Source of the DNA: Methanosarcina spelaei
GTDB lineage: Archaea > Halobacteriota > Methanosarcinia > Methanosarcinales > Methanosarcinaceae
NCBI RefSeq assembly: GCF_002287235.1
Contig: NZ_LMVP01000246.1
Location: 1 to 36,742 of the forward strand
Direction of reading: 5' to 3'
Length of the DNA: 36,742 nt
In this document: in pieces, positions 17,932 to 27,370 of the stretch
Layout: every line of letters starts with the position of its first letter
Position numbering within the stretch: the stretch's first letter is position 1
Translations under genes and position numbers: made by a program
The notes under the pieces: model-generated
The model's database searches: none
What the model was told of the DNA's origin: nothing
Seen by the model: the letters and a program-made list of their open reading frames with translations, nothing else

Positions 17932-18058
17932 AAATGCCATCAGGTAGTTATCCTGATTGGTGTAACGCAGTAATTTAAGGGAAAAGGAAGTTTTAATCTT
18001 CCGGGGATCCAATCCCCATATCCCTTACCAATTTCATTACCTTTTTAATTCACAATAG

Positions 18059-18607
18059 TTAAGGAACAAGATCAATCCAATCAATTGATCCGGGTTTATA
18101 CTCCGACAACTCTTCTTCGCTGCCGCTTAAAATATGATCTATTATTTTTTCTATGTGCTGTTCTGTCTCTTCAATGCTCTTTCCTGTCGTGTTTATCTCA
18201 AAAACTTTCTTACACCATTCAAAGGCTTCAACCAGGATCACATCGAGAGCTTCGGCCTCAATATTTTCTCTTATTTTCTCTTCCGAATAGCCGCGTGCTT
18301 TCAGCCTCATTTTCAATTCAGGAGGGTATGCCCTGAGTATAATCACGATATCTGCGATGTAATGGGCAAGATGACTCTCAAGAATTATTACCTCATTTTC
18401 CTTTCCACCAATAATCTCCTCAAGACGCTGCCTGACAAGTTCCATATCCGCAATAACCGCATCCCTTTCCTCATCGATCTCGGTGTAGAGATGCTCTTCT
18501 TTGATCACTTCATTAAGGTGGATTACTTTCCAGTGCCTTTTACTCTCAAGAAACTTACTTACTGAGGTTTTTCCAGTTCCCGGTGTACCTGTGAGTCCTA
18601 TTAACAT
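18059..18607 (-). CDS. AK6/Fap7-type adenylate kinase (ribosome maturation)
   Basis: A 182-residue P-loop kinase with GLTGTPGTGKTS at 4-15, the LNEVIKEE region replacing the AMP lid pattern, the ESHLAHYI motif near 78-85 and LRAYPPELKMRLKARGYSEEKIRENIEAE near 92-120. This is the signature of the eukaryote/archaea AK6-Fap7 family, which has adenylate kinase and ATPase activity and helps mature the small ribosomal subunit. A TATA-like TTTATATC (minus strand, about 18623-18630) lies only some 20 bp from the ATG and there is no ribosome site, so the mRNA may be leaderless. Confidence 0.9.
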   Translation of the reverse strand: MLIGLTGTPGTGKTSVSKFLESKRHWKVIHLNEVIKEEHLYTEIDEERDAVIADMELVRQRLEEIIGGKENEVIILESHLAHYIADIVIILRAYPPELKMRLKARGYSEEKIRENIEAEALDVILVEAFEWCKKVFEINTTGKSIEETEQHIEKIIDHILSGSEEELSEYKPGSIDWIDLVP

Positions 18608-18655
18608 GGAAAAAAGAATGGATTTATATCAATTATACTTAATGCAGCCCTGAAA

Positions 18656-18685
18656 GTTATGTGTAAAAATATTTTTACACATAAC
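18656..18685. promoter_or_regulatory. 30-bp perfect palindrome
   Basis: GTTATGTGTAAAAAT is followed directly by its reverse complement. It is 49 bp upstream of the AK6 start and downstream of the b5-like gene, both on the minus strand. It may be the terminator of the latter (A/T core) or an operator for the former. Confidence 0.6.
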
Positions 18686-18707
18686 ACATCAGTCTAAGTT
18701 TTCATAA

Positions 18708-18766
18708 TGTGACAATTTTTGATGTGACAGTTTTGATGTGACACCTTTTGATGTGATAGTTTTATA
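18708..18766. repeat. Short GATGTGACA repeats
   Basis: TTTTGATGTGACA-like units of about 13-16 bp occur four times next to the palindrome. Confidence 0.65.
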
Positions 18767-18831
18767 CATTTGAGACAAACAACTCAATGACATATTTCCA
18801 ATCCAGATATGTTTATCCAGTCCAAACCACT

Positions 18832-19062
18832 TTACTCTTTCAAAGTCCCAATAACAGGAAAATCCTTAAATATTTCAGGCCCATGAGGTGCTTCGTCCAT
18901 TTCTTCGGTAAGGTCTTTTCCTGCATCATGTAGTCCCTGGTGGATACCACCTTCCCATAAGTAACTGTCTGATACATCATAGACCTGGCCCTGATAGGCA
19001 ACATAAAGCTTGCCATTTTTACCGTTATACTCTGCGAGTTCTTCAAGTGTGTATTCTTTCAT
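18832..19062 (-). CDS. Cytochrome b5-like heme/steroid-binding domain protein (76 aa)
   Basis: A soluble single-domain protein with the b5-like pattern YTLEELAEYNGKNGKLYVAY (residues 3-22), VYDVSDSYLWEGGIHQGLH and a C-terminal DFPVIGTL. The classical heme-binding HPGG is absent; His residues sit at the IHQGLH and APHGPE segments. It therefore belongs to the small anaerobe group of b5-like domains whose heme binding is uncertain. The frame opens five codons earlier at 19077, but the ATG at 19062 has a better-spaced GGAG and yields the family's usual N-terminus. It is followed by the palindrome at 18656. Confidence 0.82.
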   Translation of the reverse strand: MKEYTLEELAEYNGKNGKLYVAYQGQVYDVSDSYLWEGGIHQGLHDAGKDLTEEMDEAPHGPEIFKDFPVIGTLKE

Positions 19063-19125
19063 TTTCCATTTCTCCACTTTAAATTTAATAGCTCATTTGA
19101 CTAAAATCTTCAGTTTTAATTATAA

Positions 19126-21219
19126 TCATATGTTCAACAATCTTAACATCTCATTGACCTCAGTAGTAGGAAGCTGACATTGATAGTTCTGGCAAACGTA
19201 CGCAGTAGCTTTTCCCTCGATAGGAACCTGTTCTTTCGTATATTTTGCCAGCTTTGTAATTTCAGGATCCTTTCCTTCAGGTCTGAAAATCAGCACTTTA
19301 TTAGGAACGAAGTAAGTCCAGAGTTCATCAAGCATGTGTCCAGTGTCCGGAGACTCGTGCTTTCCGGAAATTACCACTTGATAAGCCGGACCCAGGCCAA
19401 AGTCAAGCGCTGACAAAAACTGCGTATACCCCGAGGGCATTTTTCTGACGAGTTTTGAAAAAGCGCGTTCCAACCCTTGAGCTCTGTCTTCCAGCTCCGA
19501 ATCTGCAGTAATTCTGGAAAGTCTAAGAAGATTCAGCATCTCAATAGAATTTCCTGAGGGTATGGCTGCGTCCGTAAACTCTTTTTTTCTGAAAATAAGT
19601 GATTCACTGTCATCAGCAGTAAAGAAGAAACCCCCCTGAACGGGGTCCCAGAAGTGCTCGAGAAATTCTCTATTAAGACAAAGGGCTGCTTTAAGATATT
19701 TCAGTTTAAATCCAGCCTCGTAAAGCTCGATAAGTCCATGGATCAGGAATGCATAGTCGTCGGCATTTCCGGAGATGCCGGATTTCCCGTCTCGATATCG
19801 GTGAAGCAGTCGTCTATTGGGACTGTAGAGTCTCCGGAGGATTAAGTCGGCGGCTTTTTCGGCGGCTTTCAGGTACTTCTCCTCACCAAAGGTCTGGAAA
19901 CCTTTTGCAAAAGCCGCAATCATGAGTCCGTTCCAATCAGTTAGAATCTTGTCGTCCTTTGCAGGTCTTTCACGTTTGTTTCGAGCTGATAGGAGTTTTT
20001 CTTTAGCTATTTTTATCCGACTCTCAACTTCGTCAACAGGAATATTCAGTTCGGCAGCTAAGGCTTCGAGAGAACGAGACATATAAAAAATGTTAGTACA
20101 TATTTTTTTACCTCTTATTTCTTCTTCAAAGTTACCTCCTTCACTGAAATTAAATACTTTTGTTATCAGTTCGGACTCCTCAGGACTAAGAATCCTTTGG
20201 ACTTCTTCTAAAGTCCATAGATAGTACTTTCCTTCCTCTCCTTCAACATCAGCATCTTCCCCACAATAAAATCCACCTTCTTGAGATGTCAGGTCTCTTA
20301 ACACATAGTCAAGAATTCCCTCTGCTGCTTCTTTATACAGTTTCTTGCCGGTAACTTGGTAAATTTCTGTGTATGCAGTTGCAGTAAGAGCCTGATCATA
20401 TAACATCTTTTCAAAATGGGGAACAATCCACATATTATCTGTTGAGTAACGGTGAAAACCCGAACCGAGGTGGTCGTAAATTCCACCCCTGTACATATTT
20501 TCCAGAGAATACTCGACCATATGAAGAGCTTCAGGGTTTCCACTGCGCCTCCAATAGCGAAGTAAAAATAAAATTTTATGTGGAGTTGGAAATTTGGGAG
20601 CTCTTTCAAAACCTCCGTATTCATTATCAAAAGACATCAGTAGTTCTTCATAAGCCTCCTGCAATATTGATTCCCCTATACTCTCTCCTGCTGACTCTGA
20701 GATCATATTCTGTATAGTAGACGTGATTTTTTCAGCTGACTCAAGGACTTCTTCATGCTGCCTGTCCCAAATTTCCTCTATTCTGGGTACGAGTTCGAGC
20801 ATCCCTGTCTGGCTAAAACGGGAATTTTTGGGGATATAGGTTCCTGCAAAAAAAGGCTTCATATTTGGGGTCATAATAATATTAAGAGGCCAGCCGCCTC
20901 TTCCAAGAATAACCTGGCAGACCGTCATGTAAACATTGTCAATATCAGGTCTTTCTTCCCGGTCTACTTTTATGCAAACAAAAGCCCTGTTCATGAGTCT
21001 TGCTACCTCTTCATCCTCAAAAGACTCATGTGCCATTACGTGACACCAGTGGCAGGTGGAATATCCAATTGACAGAAAAATAGGTTTGTTTTCTTTTTTG
21101 GCTTTCTCAAAAGCTTCTTCTCCCCATGGGTACCAGTCCACAGGATTATACGCATGCTGGAGGAGATACGGACTCTTTTCATTTATCAGGCGGTTAGGTT
21201 TTTTATAATTTTCTCCCAG
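19126..21219 (-). CDS. YyaL/DUF255 thioredoxin-fold plus alpha/alpha-barrel protein
   Basis: A member of the highly conserved YyaL (human SPATA20) family. An N-terminal thioredoxin-like domain ([20 protein letters not shown], with CHWC in place of CxxC) is followed by a long (alpha/alpha)6 barrel resembling N-acylglucosamine epimerases ([29 protein letters not shown]). Its function is unknown; a redox or sugar-modifying role is proposed for the family. The first ATG/GTG/TTG in frame is GTG at 21141, but the conserved N-terminal [19 protein letters not shown] is encoded in frame upstream. The best start there is CTG at 21219, preceded by GGAGGG with 7 nt spacing; an in-frame TAA ends the frame further up. 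With it the protein has 697 residues. It lies 19 bp after a small gene, probably as an operon. Confidence 0.85.
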   Translation of the reverse strand: MGENYKKPNRLINEKSPYLLQHAYNPVDWYPWGEEAFEKAKKENKPIFLSIGYSTCHWCHVMAHESFEDEEVARLMNRAFVCIKVDREERPDIDNVYMTVCQVILGRGGWPLNIIMTPNMKPFFAGTYIPKNSRFSQTGMLELVPRIEEIWDRQHEEVLESAEKITSTIQNMISESAGESIGESILQEAYEELLMSFDNEYGGFERAPKFPTPHKILFLLRYWRRSGNPEALHMVEYSLENMYRGGIYDHLGSGFHRYSTDNMWIVPHFEKMLYDQALTATAYTEIYQVTGKKLYKEAAEGILDYVLRDLTSQEGGFYCGEDADVEGEEGKYYLWTLEEVQRILSPEESELITKVFNFSEGGNFEEEIRGKKICTNIFYMSRSLEALAAELNIPVDEVESRIKIAKEKLLSARNKRERPAKDDKILTDWNGLMIAAFAKGFQTFGEEKYLKAAEKAADLILRRLYSPNRRLLHRYRDGKSGISGNADDYAFLIHGLIELYEAGFKLKYLKAALCLNREFLEHFWDPVQGGFFFTADDSESLIFRKKEFTDAAIPSGNSIEMLNLLRLSRITADSELEDRAQGLERAFSKLVRKMPSGYTQFLSALDFGLGPAYQVVISGKHESPDTGHMLDELWTYFVPNKVLIFRPEGKDPEITKLAKYTKEQVPIEGKATAYVCQNYQCQLPTTEVNEMLRLLNI

Positions 21220-21238
21220 TAAAATCCCTCCAGCCTCT

Positions 21239-21514
21239 TCAGATATTTATTTCTTGCCAGGCAAACATTCTGCCTTTAAGGACTTTGGTTATTCCTATTT
21301 CTTTCCTTAGGGTCCTGATAGCTATTTCTGCCTGCACACCCGAAAGAGATGAAATCGCAGTTTCCATGTCTCTGATGATCTTAGTTTCCGGTAATTTTAA
21401 CAAGTACAAAGGATGGCCTTGCCCCAAATTTACATATCTGGTATGTCCCGATTTCCAGGCTCTCTGAAAATAAGTCTTATAGGATTGCAGATTTAACTCG
21501 CTAATAATATCCAT
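21239..21514 (-). CDS. Small protein of unknown function (91 aa), first gene before YyaL
   Basis: A 91-residue, charged, mostly helical protein with no cysteine and no membrane segment. The ATG has GGGGAG with 5 nt spacing. The middle ([28 protein letters not shown]) looks like a compact domain, but I recognise no family. Its stop lies 19 bp before the probable CTG start of the YyaL gene, with the ribosome site in between, so the two are probably co-transcribed. Confidence 0.7.
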   Translation of the reverse strand: MDIISELNLQSYKTYFQRAWKSGHTRYVNLGQGHPLYLLKLPETKIIRDMETAISSLSGVQAEIAIRTLRKEIGITKVLKGRMFAWQEINI

Positions 21515-21894
21515 TCTAACTCCCCTGATCTAAACACCGATCTCCATAGATTTCATTCTAAATGAATGACCAACTCTGGAGTGGATTTAATTTATCCCCA
21601 ATACAATGATATCTTTTAAGCTCTCGCTAAGCTTTTAAATGAAAAATTAAGTACAGCAAATTTCCCCACTTTAGATATTCGTCTCCTGAATATCAATATA
21701 TCGGTATTCTGAGAGATTATTTTTATATATAAACAGGTAAGAAAGGCTGTTTTAGAAGCAATATTGGCGGGAAAATTGTGAAACGTGGATATTCGTTTCA
21801 TTTTAGGTTCCCGCATTTTAGTTTAGAAAAAGTTATTTAAACGACGAAGCACTGTTTCGGGCATTTTCCATAAATCTACAATTTGCTAAGTATT
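21515..21894. other. Intergenic, nothing clear
   Basis: AT-rich, with a TATA-like TTTTATATATAAA at about 21720-21732. The open frame at 21616-21816 lacks a ribosome site and is not supported. Confidence 0.4.
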
Positions 21895-22821
21895 TCAGGA
21901 GATTCCTTGCTTTTTAATTGACTGAAGTTGTCCAATCTCTTCACCTTTTTCCTCACACGCTCCTACTTCCAGGAAATTTACAACTTTTAAGACTCTATAT
22001 GATTGCTCCTGCTTTTTTTCGGCTTTTCTGGCTTGATATACCCTGATTGAGCGGAGAAGATCGATTTTTCGGAATTCTGGCCAGAAGGGAGCACAGAAGT
22101 AAGCTGCACATTCACTTCCGTTAGCCTGCCAGGAAAGGAAATTTGAAATCCTTTCATCTCCACCGGTGCGTATGACAAGATCCACATTTGGAACAGAGAC
22201 CCCTGGGGCAGGATAAAGATGTTTTGAAATGAGACTCTCGTTCACTTCCCCAAGAGAGAGTTTCCCGCTGGAAATACAGCCTGCAATGTCGCGGACGGCC
22301 TGAATAATATCCTGCCTGCCTCCATAGGCAATGGCAACATTCAGATAAAACTTCCCATAATTTTCCGTAGCTTTCTCTATTTTTTCAATTGACTCATTAA
22401 GAAAAGAAGGTAATTTTGACCTATCTCCTATGACACGAACCTGTGTCTCTTTTTCATATGTCCTTGAATCAGAGTAAAGTTTCAGGAATTTGTCGTTAAT
22501 GAGGTTGAAGAGACCGTCGACTTCCTCTTCAGAGCGCCGAAAATTTTCCGTAGAAAAAGCATAGAGAGTAAGCTGCTTTACCCCGATCTCATAACACCAC
22601 TCAATTACCTTTTCTATAACTTCTCCCCCCATTGCATGCCCGAAACTTCGATCCTTTCCCAGCTGCCCCGCATACCTGCGGTTCCCATCCATAATCACAG
22701 CTATGTGATGCGGAATTTCTGAATTTAAAATCTTTATCTGGAGTCTTCGCTCATACTCGTGATAAAATATACTAAAGATACGGTTTTTCAAAAAACGGAG
22801 TCCCGCCCGAAAGATTCCCAT
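21895..22821 (-). CDS. uppS: Archaeal cis-prenyltransferase (undecaprenyl diphosphate synthase-type)
   Basis: The enzyme adds isoprene units in cis to an allylic diphosphate, in archaea usually geranylgeranyl diphosphate, to make the polyprenyl lipid carrier for glycosylation. Conserved parts are [17 protein letters not shown] with the catalytic Asp, [44 protein letters not shown] and the C-terminal [12 protein letters not shown] chose ATG 22821 (309 residues) because homologues begin shortly before the DGN motif; the frame stays open to a TTG at 22905 that would add 28 hydrophobic/basic residues with no ribosome site. It is flanked by intergenic DNA on both sides. Confidence 0.9.
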   Translation of the reverse strand: MGIFRAGLRFLKNRIFSIFYHEYERRLQIKILNSEIPHHIAVIMDGNRRYAGQLGKDRSFGHAMGGEVIEKVIEWCYEIGVKQLTLYAFSTENFRRSEEEVDGLFNLINDKFLKLYSDSRTYEKETQVRVIGDRSKLPSFLNESIEKIEKATENYGKFYLNVAIAYGGRQDIIQAVRDIAGCISSGKLSLGEVNESLISKHLYPAPGVSVPNVDLVIRTGGDERISNFLSWQANGSECAAYFCAPFWPEFRKIDLLRSIRVYQARKAEKKQEQSYRVLKVVNFLEVGACEEKGEEIGQLQSIKKQGIS

Positions 22822-22905
22822 GCTCTTAGGCAAAATATTTAATTTTTTAATGAATTTTCCTCCTGAAAATATCCAGATGTAAGAAATATCCGCGTAAATT
22901 CTCAA

Positions 22906-23772
22906 TAGAGCTTAATATCTCTGTTGTCCAGGATGTTAATATCTCTTCTGCTTAAAAATCCTATCTGTTGAGTCCATCTAGAAAACATTTTACCCTCAAA
23001 GTAATAAAAACCTCAAAACTATTTTCGGGATCAGAAAATCGAGATCTGACGTTCAGAGAAGTAATTTTGAATTTTGGAATTAGTTCAATGATTAATTCTG
23101 AAAAAACAATTATATCCATCTTATTTAAGGAAAATGTAGAGAAAGTCTTATGCATATGTTTTTAACTATTAAGAACACTCCGAATACAACAATTAACATA
23201 ATAAACAACAAAATATATTCAAAATTCATATATAAAAAATATATGAACAAAGAACGGGTAAAAAAATTCGAATGAAAAATACCACGATATCAATAACATA
23301 TACAAGAATTATTAAAAAACTGAAAACTTGCGTCTTAAAACTGAAAACTTGCGTCTTTATACTTCATTTAAAGCGTCTCTATATTTCATATTTTAAAGCG
23401 TCTCTATATTTCACATTTTAAAGCGTCTTTATATCTCATATCTTAAATGGCCAATCTAACTTGCGATCATAAAAATACTCCTGATGATTCTTATATGATG
23501 ATTTTTATATTAAGAATAAAACTGAGTTCTGGTAGTAGTTATTAGACTGAGATTCTATTAGAAATAAAAACTGTATGCGCTATATCTCGCTTATCGAGCT
23601 AAATTTTGGAAGTATTTAGCTCTCCAATGTTCCCAGTTTTTACTTGAAGTAAATCAGAGTACCTCGAAGCAAGATTCAAAGTCTTTAATCACTCCGTTTT
23701 TTTCGCTGCTTTAGCAGAATCAATAAGCAACTTCAAAATTTTTACCCAAAAACAGATAGCAAGAAGAGTGGC
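22906..23772. other. Intergenic with a 25-bp repeat and a small palindrome
   Basis: It contains TTCATATAT-AAAAA-ATATATGAA (23225-23247) and tandem repeats at 23328-23450. The two antisense open frames at about 22961-23165 have no ribosome site and are not supported as genes. Confidence 0.5.
23328..23450. repeat. Tandem repeats, 19- and 25-bp units
   Basis: Two CTGAAAACTTGCGTCTT units lead into three to four units of about 25 bp with the core TTTTAAAGCGTCTCTATATT. Confidence 0.8.
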
Positions 23773-24042
23773 TCAGTAGTTTTCAAGCACAGAGCCAACA
23801 ATGTTTTTATAACTTTCTTTCAGGGAATAGACGTTGTGATCTCCAGTAACATTTATGCTCAGAATTCCAAGCCTTGTGTTCATAAGCCCGACCATAGCCG
23901 ACACTCCCCGGTAGCTTACCTCAAAATTTCCTTTATCCAGGTAATCGTAAACTTCACCGGTGGTGAACTTGTCTCCGGTCAGGAAGAGATTGAGCACAAC
24001 CTTGCGTATCCCGTTTTCATCCCTGCCGAGATACTTAATCAA
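23773..24042 (-). CDS. DUF2551-type small archaeal protein, probably winged-helix
   Basis: The protein resembles the archaeal DUF2551 family: IRKVVLNLFLTGDKFTTGEVYDYL, a sequence that reads as a helix-turn-helix, then a GNFEVSYRGVSAMVGLMNTRLGILSI beta-wing-like part. A small transcription regulator is plausible but not proven. The first ATG/GTG/TTG is TTG at 24042, which cuts off LQTAEERVRAR, a sequence that looks coding. A CTG at 24075 has GAGGTG with exactly 7 nt spacing, and the frame closes at a TAA at 24091-24093, so the natural start may be CTG. The upstream promoter has a TATA at about 24142-24150 and an adjacent dyad. Confidence 0.78.
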   Translation of the reverse strand: MIKYLGRDENGIRKVVLNLFLTGDKFTTGEVYDYLDKGNFEVSYRGVSAMVGLMNTRLGILSINVTGDHNVYSLKESYKNIVGSVLENY

Positions 24043-24092
24043 TCTCGCTCTTACCCTTTCTTCCGCAGTTTGCAGTTTCGGACACCTCAGTT

Positions 24093-24609
24093 AATGATTG
24101 AATTATGTTGCTTTAGCATTATATTGCTCACTATTCTTTTAGTTATAAAAAGTATGCGACCTCTAAGTAGAGGCGCTAAGAAACGAATACCCTATATCCT
24201 TATCGTTTATATATTTTAGGATTGCTTTTTTTAATTATTAATATAAATTATAATTTAATACCAACACATAAGTTTCAGCATACTGTCAATGACGATAAAC
24301 AATCCACGTTATTCATAAGTTAAAATTCTCCGATCTCAATGTTTAAGAAAGTTTGAGAATTATAAAGTATGTTAAAGAAGTAGGAGTAGTATATACGAAA
24401 CTTAGCTATAAATCTGAGCTAAACGACAAAGATACATCACATCGAAAGTGGAAACACTACAACTGAGCCTGATATCTGCAACTTTTGAGATTATTCCCAT
24501 AAAAGGTTAGGTAAGGCAGGAATTTTTCTTGATCCGGCTTTCATACCCTTGCTCAGCAAGTTTCCAATAATAAAAAGCATGGAATATATACTAGACATAA
24601 AATATGTAA
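24093..24609. other. Intergenic between divergent DUF2551 and PPTase genes
   Basis: The left 120 bp hold the DUF2551 promoter and dyad. The rest is AT-rich with no recognisable gene; the antisense open frame at 24491-24733 overlaps the PPTase gene and is not supported. Confidence 0.45.
24160..24173 (-). promoter_or_regulatory. Dyad next to the DUF2551 TATA box
   Basis: CCTCTA-AG-TAGAGG sits directly upstream (on the minus strand) of TTTTTATAA at about 24142-24150, where it could contact the basal factors. It suggests regulation, possibly by the gene's own product. Confidence 0.4.
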
Positions 24610-25305
24610 GTGGACTGCATGTGCAAAGAGTACTTAAAATTGCCTTTTCCCGTTTCTCTTGAATATGTACCTTACCTGTGGCAACAGAGTGATATTCTTG
24701 TTTTTCTTGTTGACCTGGATAACTATGACACATTCAGTACAAGTTACCTCAGCAAGATAGAATTGAAATATCTCGAGAGGTTGCAGACAAGTTACTTTAA
24801 GAAAAGATATATTGTCTCCAGAACGGTTTTAAAACACATAATATGCAAGATTGCTAATGAGCAATCAGCCTCTGAAATATCCACATACAAAAACGAATGT
24901 GGGAAGGTCTGCGTCCTTAATCACAATGAACTACGCATTTGTATATCGTATACCGAAAGCCTTGCAGTCCTTGCAATCTCAAAGGTTGATGTTGGTATTG
25001 ATATTGAACTTGCTAGAAAACTAGCTCTTAAAAGTACTTTTAAAAACTTCCATAAGAAAATTTCACTTGTGGACAAAATTACAGGCGAAACCGATCTTTT
25101 AAAAATATGGACTTTAAAAGAAGCTTATTCCAAGTTTTCAAATAAAAAGATGCATCTTGTTTTTAATAAGGAACTGGATCTCAATAGTGTTAACTATTCA
25201 ACTTACGTTTTGGACAACAAATACTTAATCTCTATCGTTACTTCTCAGGGATCGTACGTCACCATTATAAATCGTCTTCAAAAAATCGAATGTGATTGGG
25301 ACTGA
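24610..25305 (+). CDS. Sfp-type 4'-phosphopantetheinyl transferase
   Basis: It would transfer the phosphopantetheine arm of CoA to a serine of a carrier protein. The family motifs are VGIDIE at residues 128-133 and WTLKEAYSK at 167-175, giving Asp131, Glu133 and Glu171 as magnesium ligands. A His-Ser pair common before the first motif is replaced (ISYTES at 112-117). At 231 residues it fits the Sfp length. The start may be GTG 24610 or ATG 24619; neither has a good ribosome site. The natural partner is the carrier protein that begins 334 bp downstream on the same strand. Sfp-type enzymes are rare in archaea, so horizontal acquisition of the cluster is plausible. Confidence 0.86.
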   Translation: MDCMCKEYLKLPFPVSLEYVPYLWQQSDILVFLVDLDNYDTFSTSYLSKIELKYLERLQTSYFKKRYIVSRTVLKHIICKIANEQSASEISTYKNECGKVCVLNHNELRICISYTESLAVLAISKVDVGIDIELARKLALKSTFKNFHKKISLVDKITGETDLLKIWTLKEAYSKFSNKKMHLVFNKELDLNSVNYSTYVLDNKYLISIVTSQGSYVTIINRLQKIECDWD

Positions 25306-25639
25306 AGATTTTCGATGAAATCTGAAGTTTAAAGCTATGCATCTATTTCTGTTTTATTCAGGCTGATTCGTACACGTATGAATCCCCGATTGTCGGATAA
25401 TATACTGAATATATATTTTTTCATGGAAAAGAAATTAAATCATATAATACATCAGAATGCATGCAATCGATTTTCACTCATATTTCGTCTTAAATAGGGC
25501 TTTTGTCAGCCAATAAGTGGCTCAAATTATTTATATAGTTGGATTACGTAATTATCACTGAGGACTCACGTCATTATGAGCAGAAATGCATTATTTATGA
25601 TTATTGGTCCACTGAACGAAAACTTTGGGGGAAATATAG
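25306..25639. other. Intergenic: promoter of the carrier-protein operon
   Basis: It holds a TATA box at about 25530-25537 and a palindrome at 25543-25552, an imperfect dyad (ATTCGTACACGTATGAAT) at 25367-25384 and AGCCA-ATAAG-TGGCT at about 25508-25522. No gene is visible. Confidence 0.5.
25530..25552 (+). promoter_or_regulatory. Promoter with overlapping palindrome before the carrier-protein gene
   Basis: TTTATATAG (TATA box) is followed by ATTACGTAAT, a 10-bp perfect palindrome close to the expected start of transcription, so a bound protein would block initiation. Its half-site ATTACG equals the arms of the dyads at 10397 and 10509. Confidence 0.4.
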
Positions 25640-25885
25640 ATGGAACAAATAAAGAATGACATTGTAGATTATTTAAAAGCTAATTCTTTCATGGACAATG
25701 GCAGTAGTTTGAAGGACAATGATTCTCTCACTCAAAATGGCATTATAGATTCCATTGGATTACTTGAACTTATGGACTATATCTGTGAGAAATATTCTAT
25801 AGAGATTCCTGAAGATATGCTGACACCGGAAAATTTTGATTCGTTACAGGGAATTACTAATATGATAACAAAACTGGCGAAGTGA
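25640..25885 (+). CDS. Acyl/aminoacyl carrier protein
   Basis: An acidic 81-residue helical protein with the phosphopantetheine site DSIGLLEL (Ser38) instead of the common DSL. The pattern of hydrophobic helices and the ENFDSLQGI segment are typical of discrete carrier proteins such as DltC and polyketide/NRPS carriers. It is the partner of the ligase directly downstream (6 bp gap) and of the PPTase upstream. The ATG has a strong GGGGG with 8 nt spacing. Methanogens have no classical fatty acid synthase, so it most likely serves a specialised pathway; the cargo is unknown. Confidence 0.88.
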   Translation: MEQIKNDIVDYLKANSFMDNGSSLKDNDSLTQNGIIDSIGLLELMDYICEKYSIEIPEDMLTPENFDSLQGITNMITKLAK

Positions 25886-25891
25886 AAAGAT

Positions 25892-27370
25892 ATGCGAATT
25901 GATGCGTATATCGCTGAGTACGCCAGAAAAATTCCTCAAAACATTGCCCTGGAAGAGGGTAAAAACTCAGTTTCCTATAGCTGCCTTGACAATGATATAA
26001 ATACTATTGTTTTAACATTAGATGATTTTAAACACTGCAGGTTTGCAATACTGGCAGAATCAGGCATGCTATATGTGAAAGTTCTCATGGCAGTATATCG
26101 ATCTACCAATATTGCAGTCCCTCTGCCAATAGAATTTCCTAAATTCAGTCTTGAAAAAATCCTTTATACTGCTCATATCAACAATATCATCACAACCGAT
26201 ACACAGTACTCAAGATTTGGAGAGGACTTTTTTGAGCGTTTTGGAACTGTGATAATTATTTCCGGCAGTACATCTGGAGAATTTTTGCGCAAGAAGATTG
26301 AAACAGAAGCGAATAATCCGGAATTACGGCTAGTTCTTTACACTTCAGGTACGACAGGCACCCCAAAAGGAGTTATGTTAAGTGACAGAAACCTGATAGC
26401 AAACGCAGAGTCAATAATAAAGATCCTTCGTATAAATTCCAGAGACAAAGGGGCACTGGTAATATCCCCGCATCATGCTTTTGGGAACTCCATAATTAAC
26501 TCCCATCTAATGGCTGGTAGCTCGGTCAGAATTGGAAATATGAATTTTATAGACTCGGTTTTCAGCCTTATAGGGTCAGATGTGTCCATATTCTATGGGG
26601 TGCCCAGCACCTACCGTATACTCCTTCGGTATCTGGAGAGGTTTAGAAAGGACTTTTCAAACGTTAGAACGGCTGCATCGGCAGGAGGGGGAATGGACCG
26701 GTCTATTGTAAAAGAGATAAGGGAGTTAGCTCCCGATATTGAGATTCTCCCTATGTACGGGCAAACTGAAGCTACCGCAAGGCTTGCCTACTTGCCAGCA
26801 GAAGATGTGGACGAGTTTATTGACACTATAGGAAAAGCAATTCCTGGGGTTATACTGGATGTCTTTGATTCTGAGTACAGGCCAGTAAAGCCTGGCATCA
26901 CGGGCGAACTGGTTGCTACAGGAGACAATATTATGCTGGGATATCTGGATGATGAAATCGCCACGGAAAAGAGAATTATAAATGGGTGGTTGCATACCGG
27001 CGATCTCGCACAGAAATTGCCCAATGGATATATCAGACTGCTAGGACGCAAGGATGATCTTCTAAAAATCGGTGATCATCGCGTTAACCCAAGAGAAATT
27101 GAGAGAAACATAGAAGAAAACAATGAAGTATCAAGGGTTTTTGTCGTACCTGTGCACCATGAACTTATGGGAACTGCAATTAGCCTCATGGTCATACCTG
27201 CGGAAGGGACAGAAATTGAAAAGCTGTTTGCATTCTGCCGAAAAAGCCTGCCAGGTTACCTGTGTCCAAGAGAAATACTATTCATTGATCACCTTCCCTT
27301 GAGCGAAAACGGGAAAATATCCAATAGATCCATTATAGAGGAATACAAGCATGTCAAAGCTAGTATGTAA
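25892..27370 (+). CDS. AMP-forming acyl/amino acid ligase that loads the carrier protein
   Basis: An ANL-superfamily adenylating enzyme of 492 residues. The P-loop YTSGTTGTPKG is at 150-160, YGQTEA at 289-294, HTGDLA at 368-373, GRKDD near 385-389 and the catalytic lysine in ENGKIS at about 475. It activates a carboxylate with ATP and can then load it onto a thiol. The start is 6 bp after the carrier gene, so the carrier is the natural acceptor, as in DltA/DltC or NRPS loading modules. The substrate pocket cannot be predicted by eye. Its 3' end overlaps the next gene by 20 bp, so translation is probably coupled. Confidence 0.88.
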   Translation: MRIDAYIAEYARKIPQNIALEEGKNSVSYSCLDNDINTIVLTLDDFKHCRFAILAESGMLYVKVLMAVYRSTNIAVPLPIEFPKFSLEKILYTAHINNIITTDTQYSRFGEDFFERFGTVIIISGSTSGEFLRKKIETEANNPELRLVLYTSGTTGTPKGVMLSDRNLIANAESIIKILRINSRDKGALVISPHHAFGNSIINSHLMAGSSVRIGNMNFIDSVFSLIGSDVSIFYGVPSTYRILLRYLERFRKDFSNVRTAASAGGGMDRSIVKEIRELAPDIEILPMYGQTEATARLAYLPAEDVDEFIDTIGKAIPGVILDVFDSEYRPVKPGITGELVATGDNIMLGYLDDEIATEKRIINGWLHTGDLAQKLPNGYIRLLGRKDDLLKIGDHRVNPREIERNIEENNEVSRVFVVPVHHELMGTAISLMVIPAEGTEIEKLFAFCRKSLPGYLCPREILFIDHLPLSENGKISNRSIIEEYKHVKASM

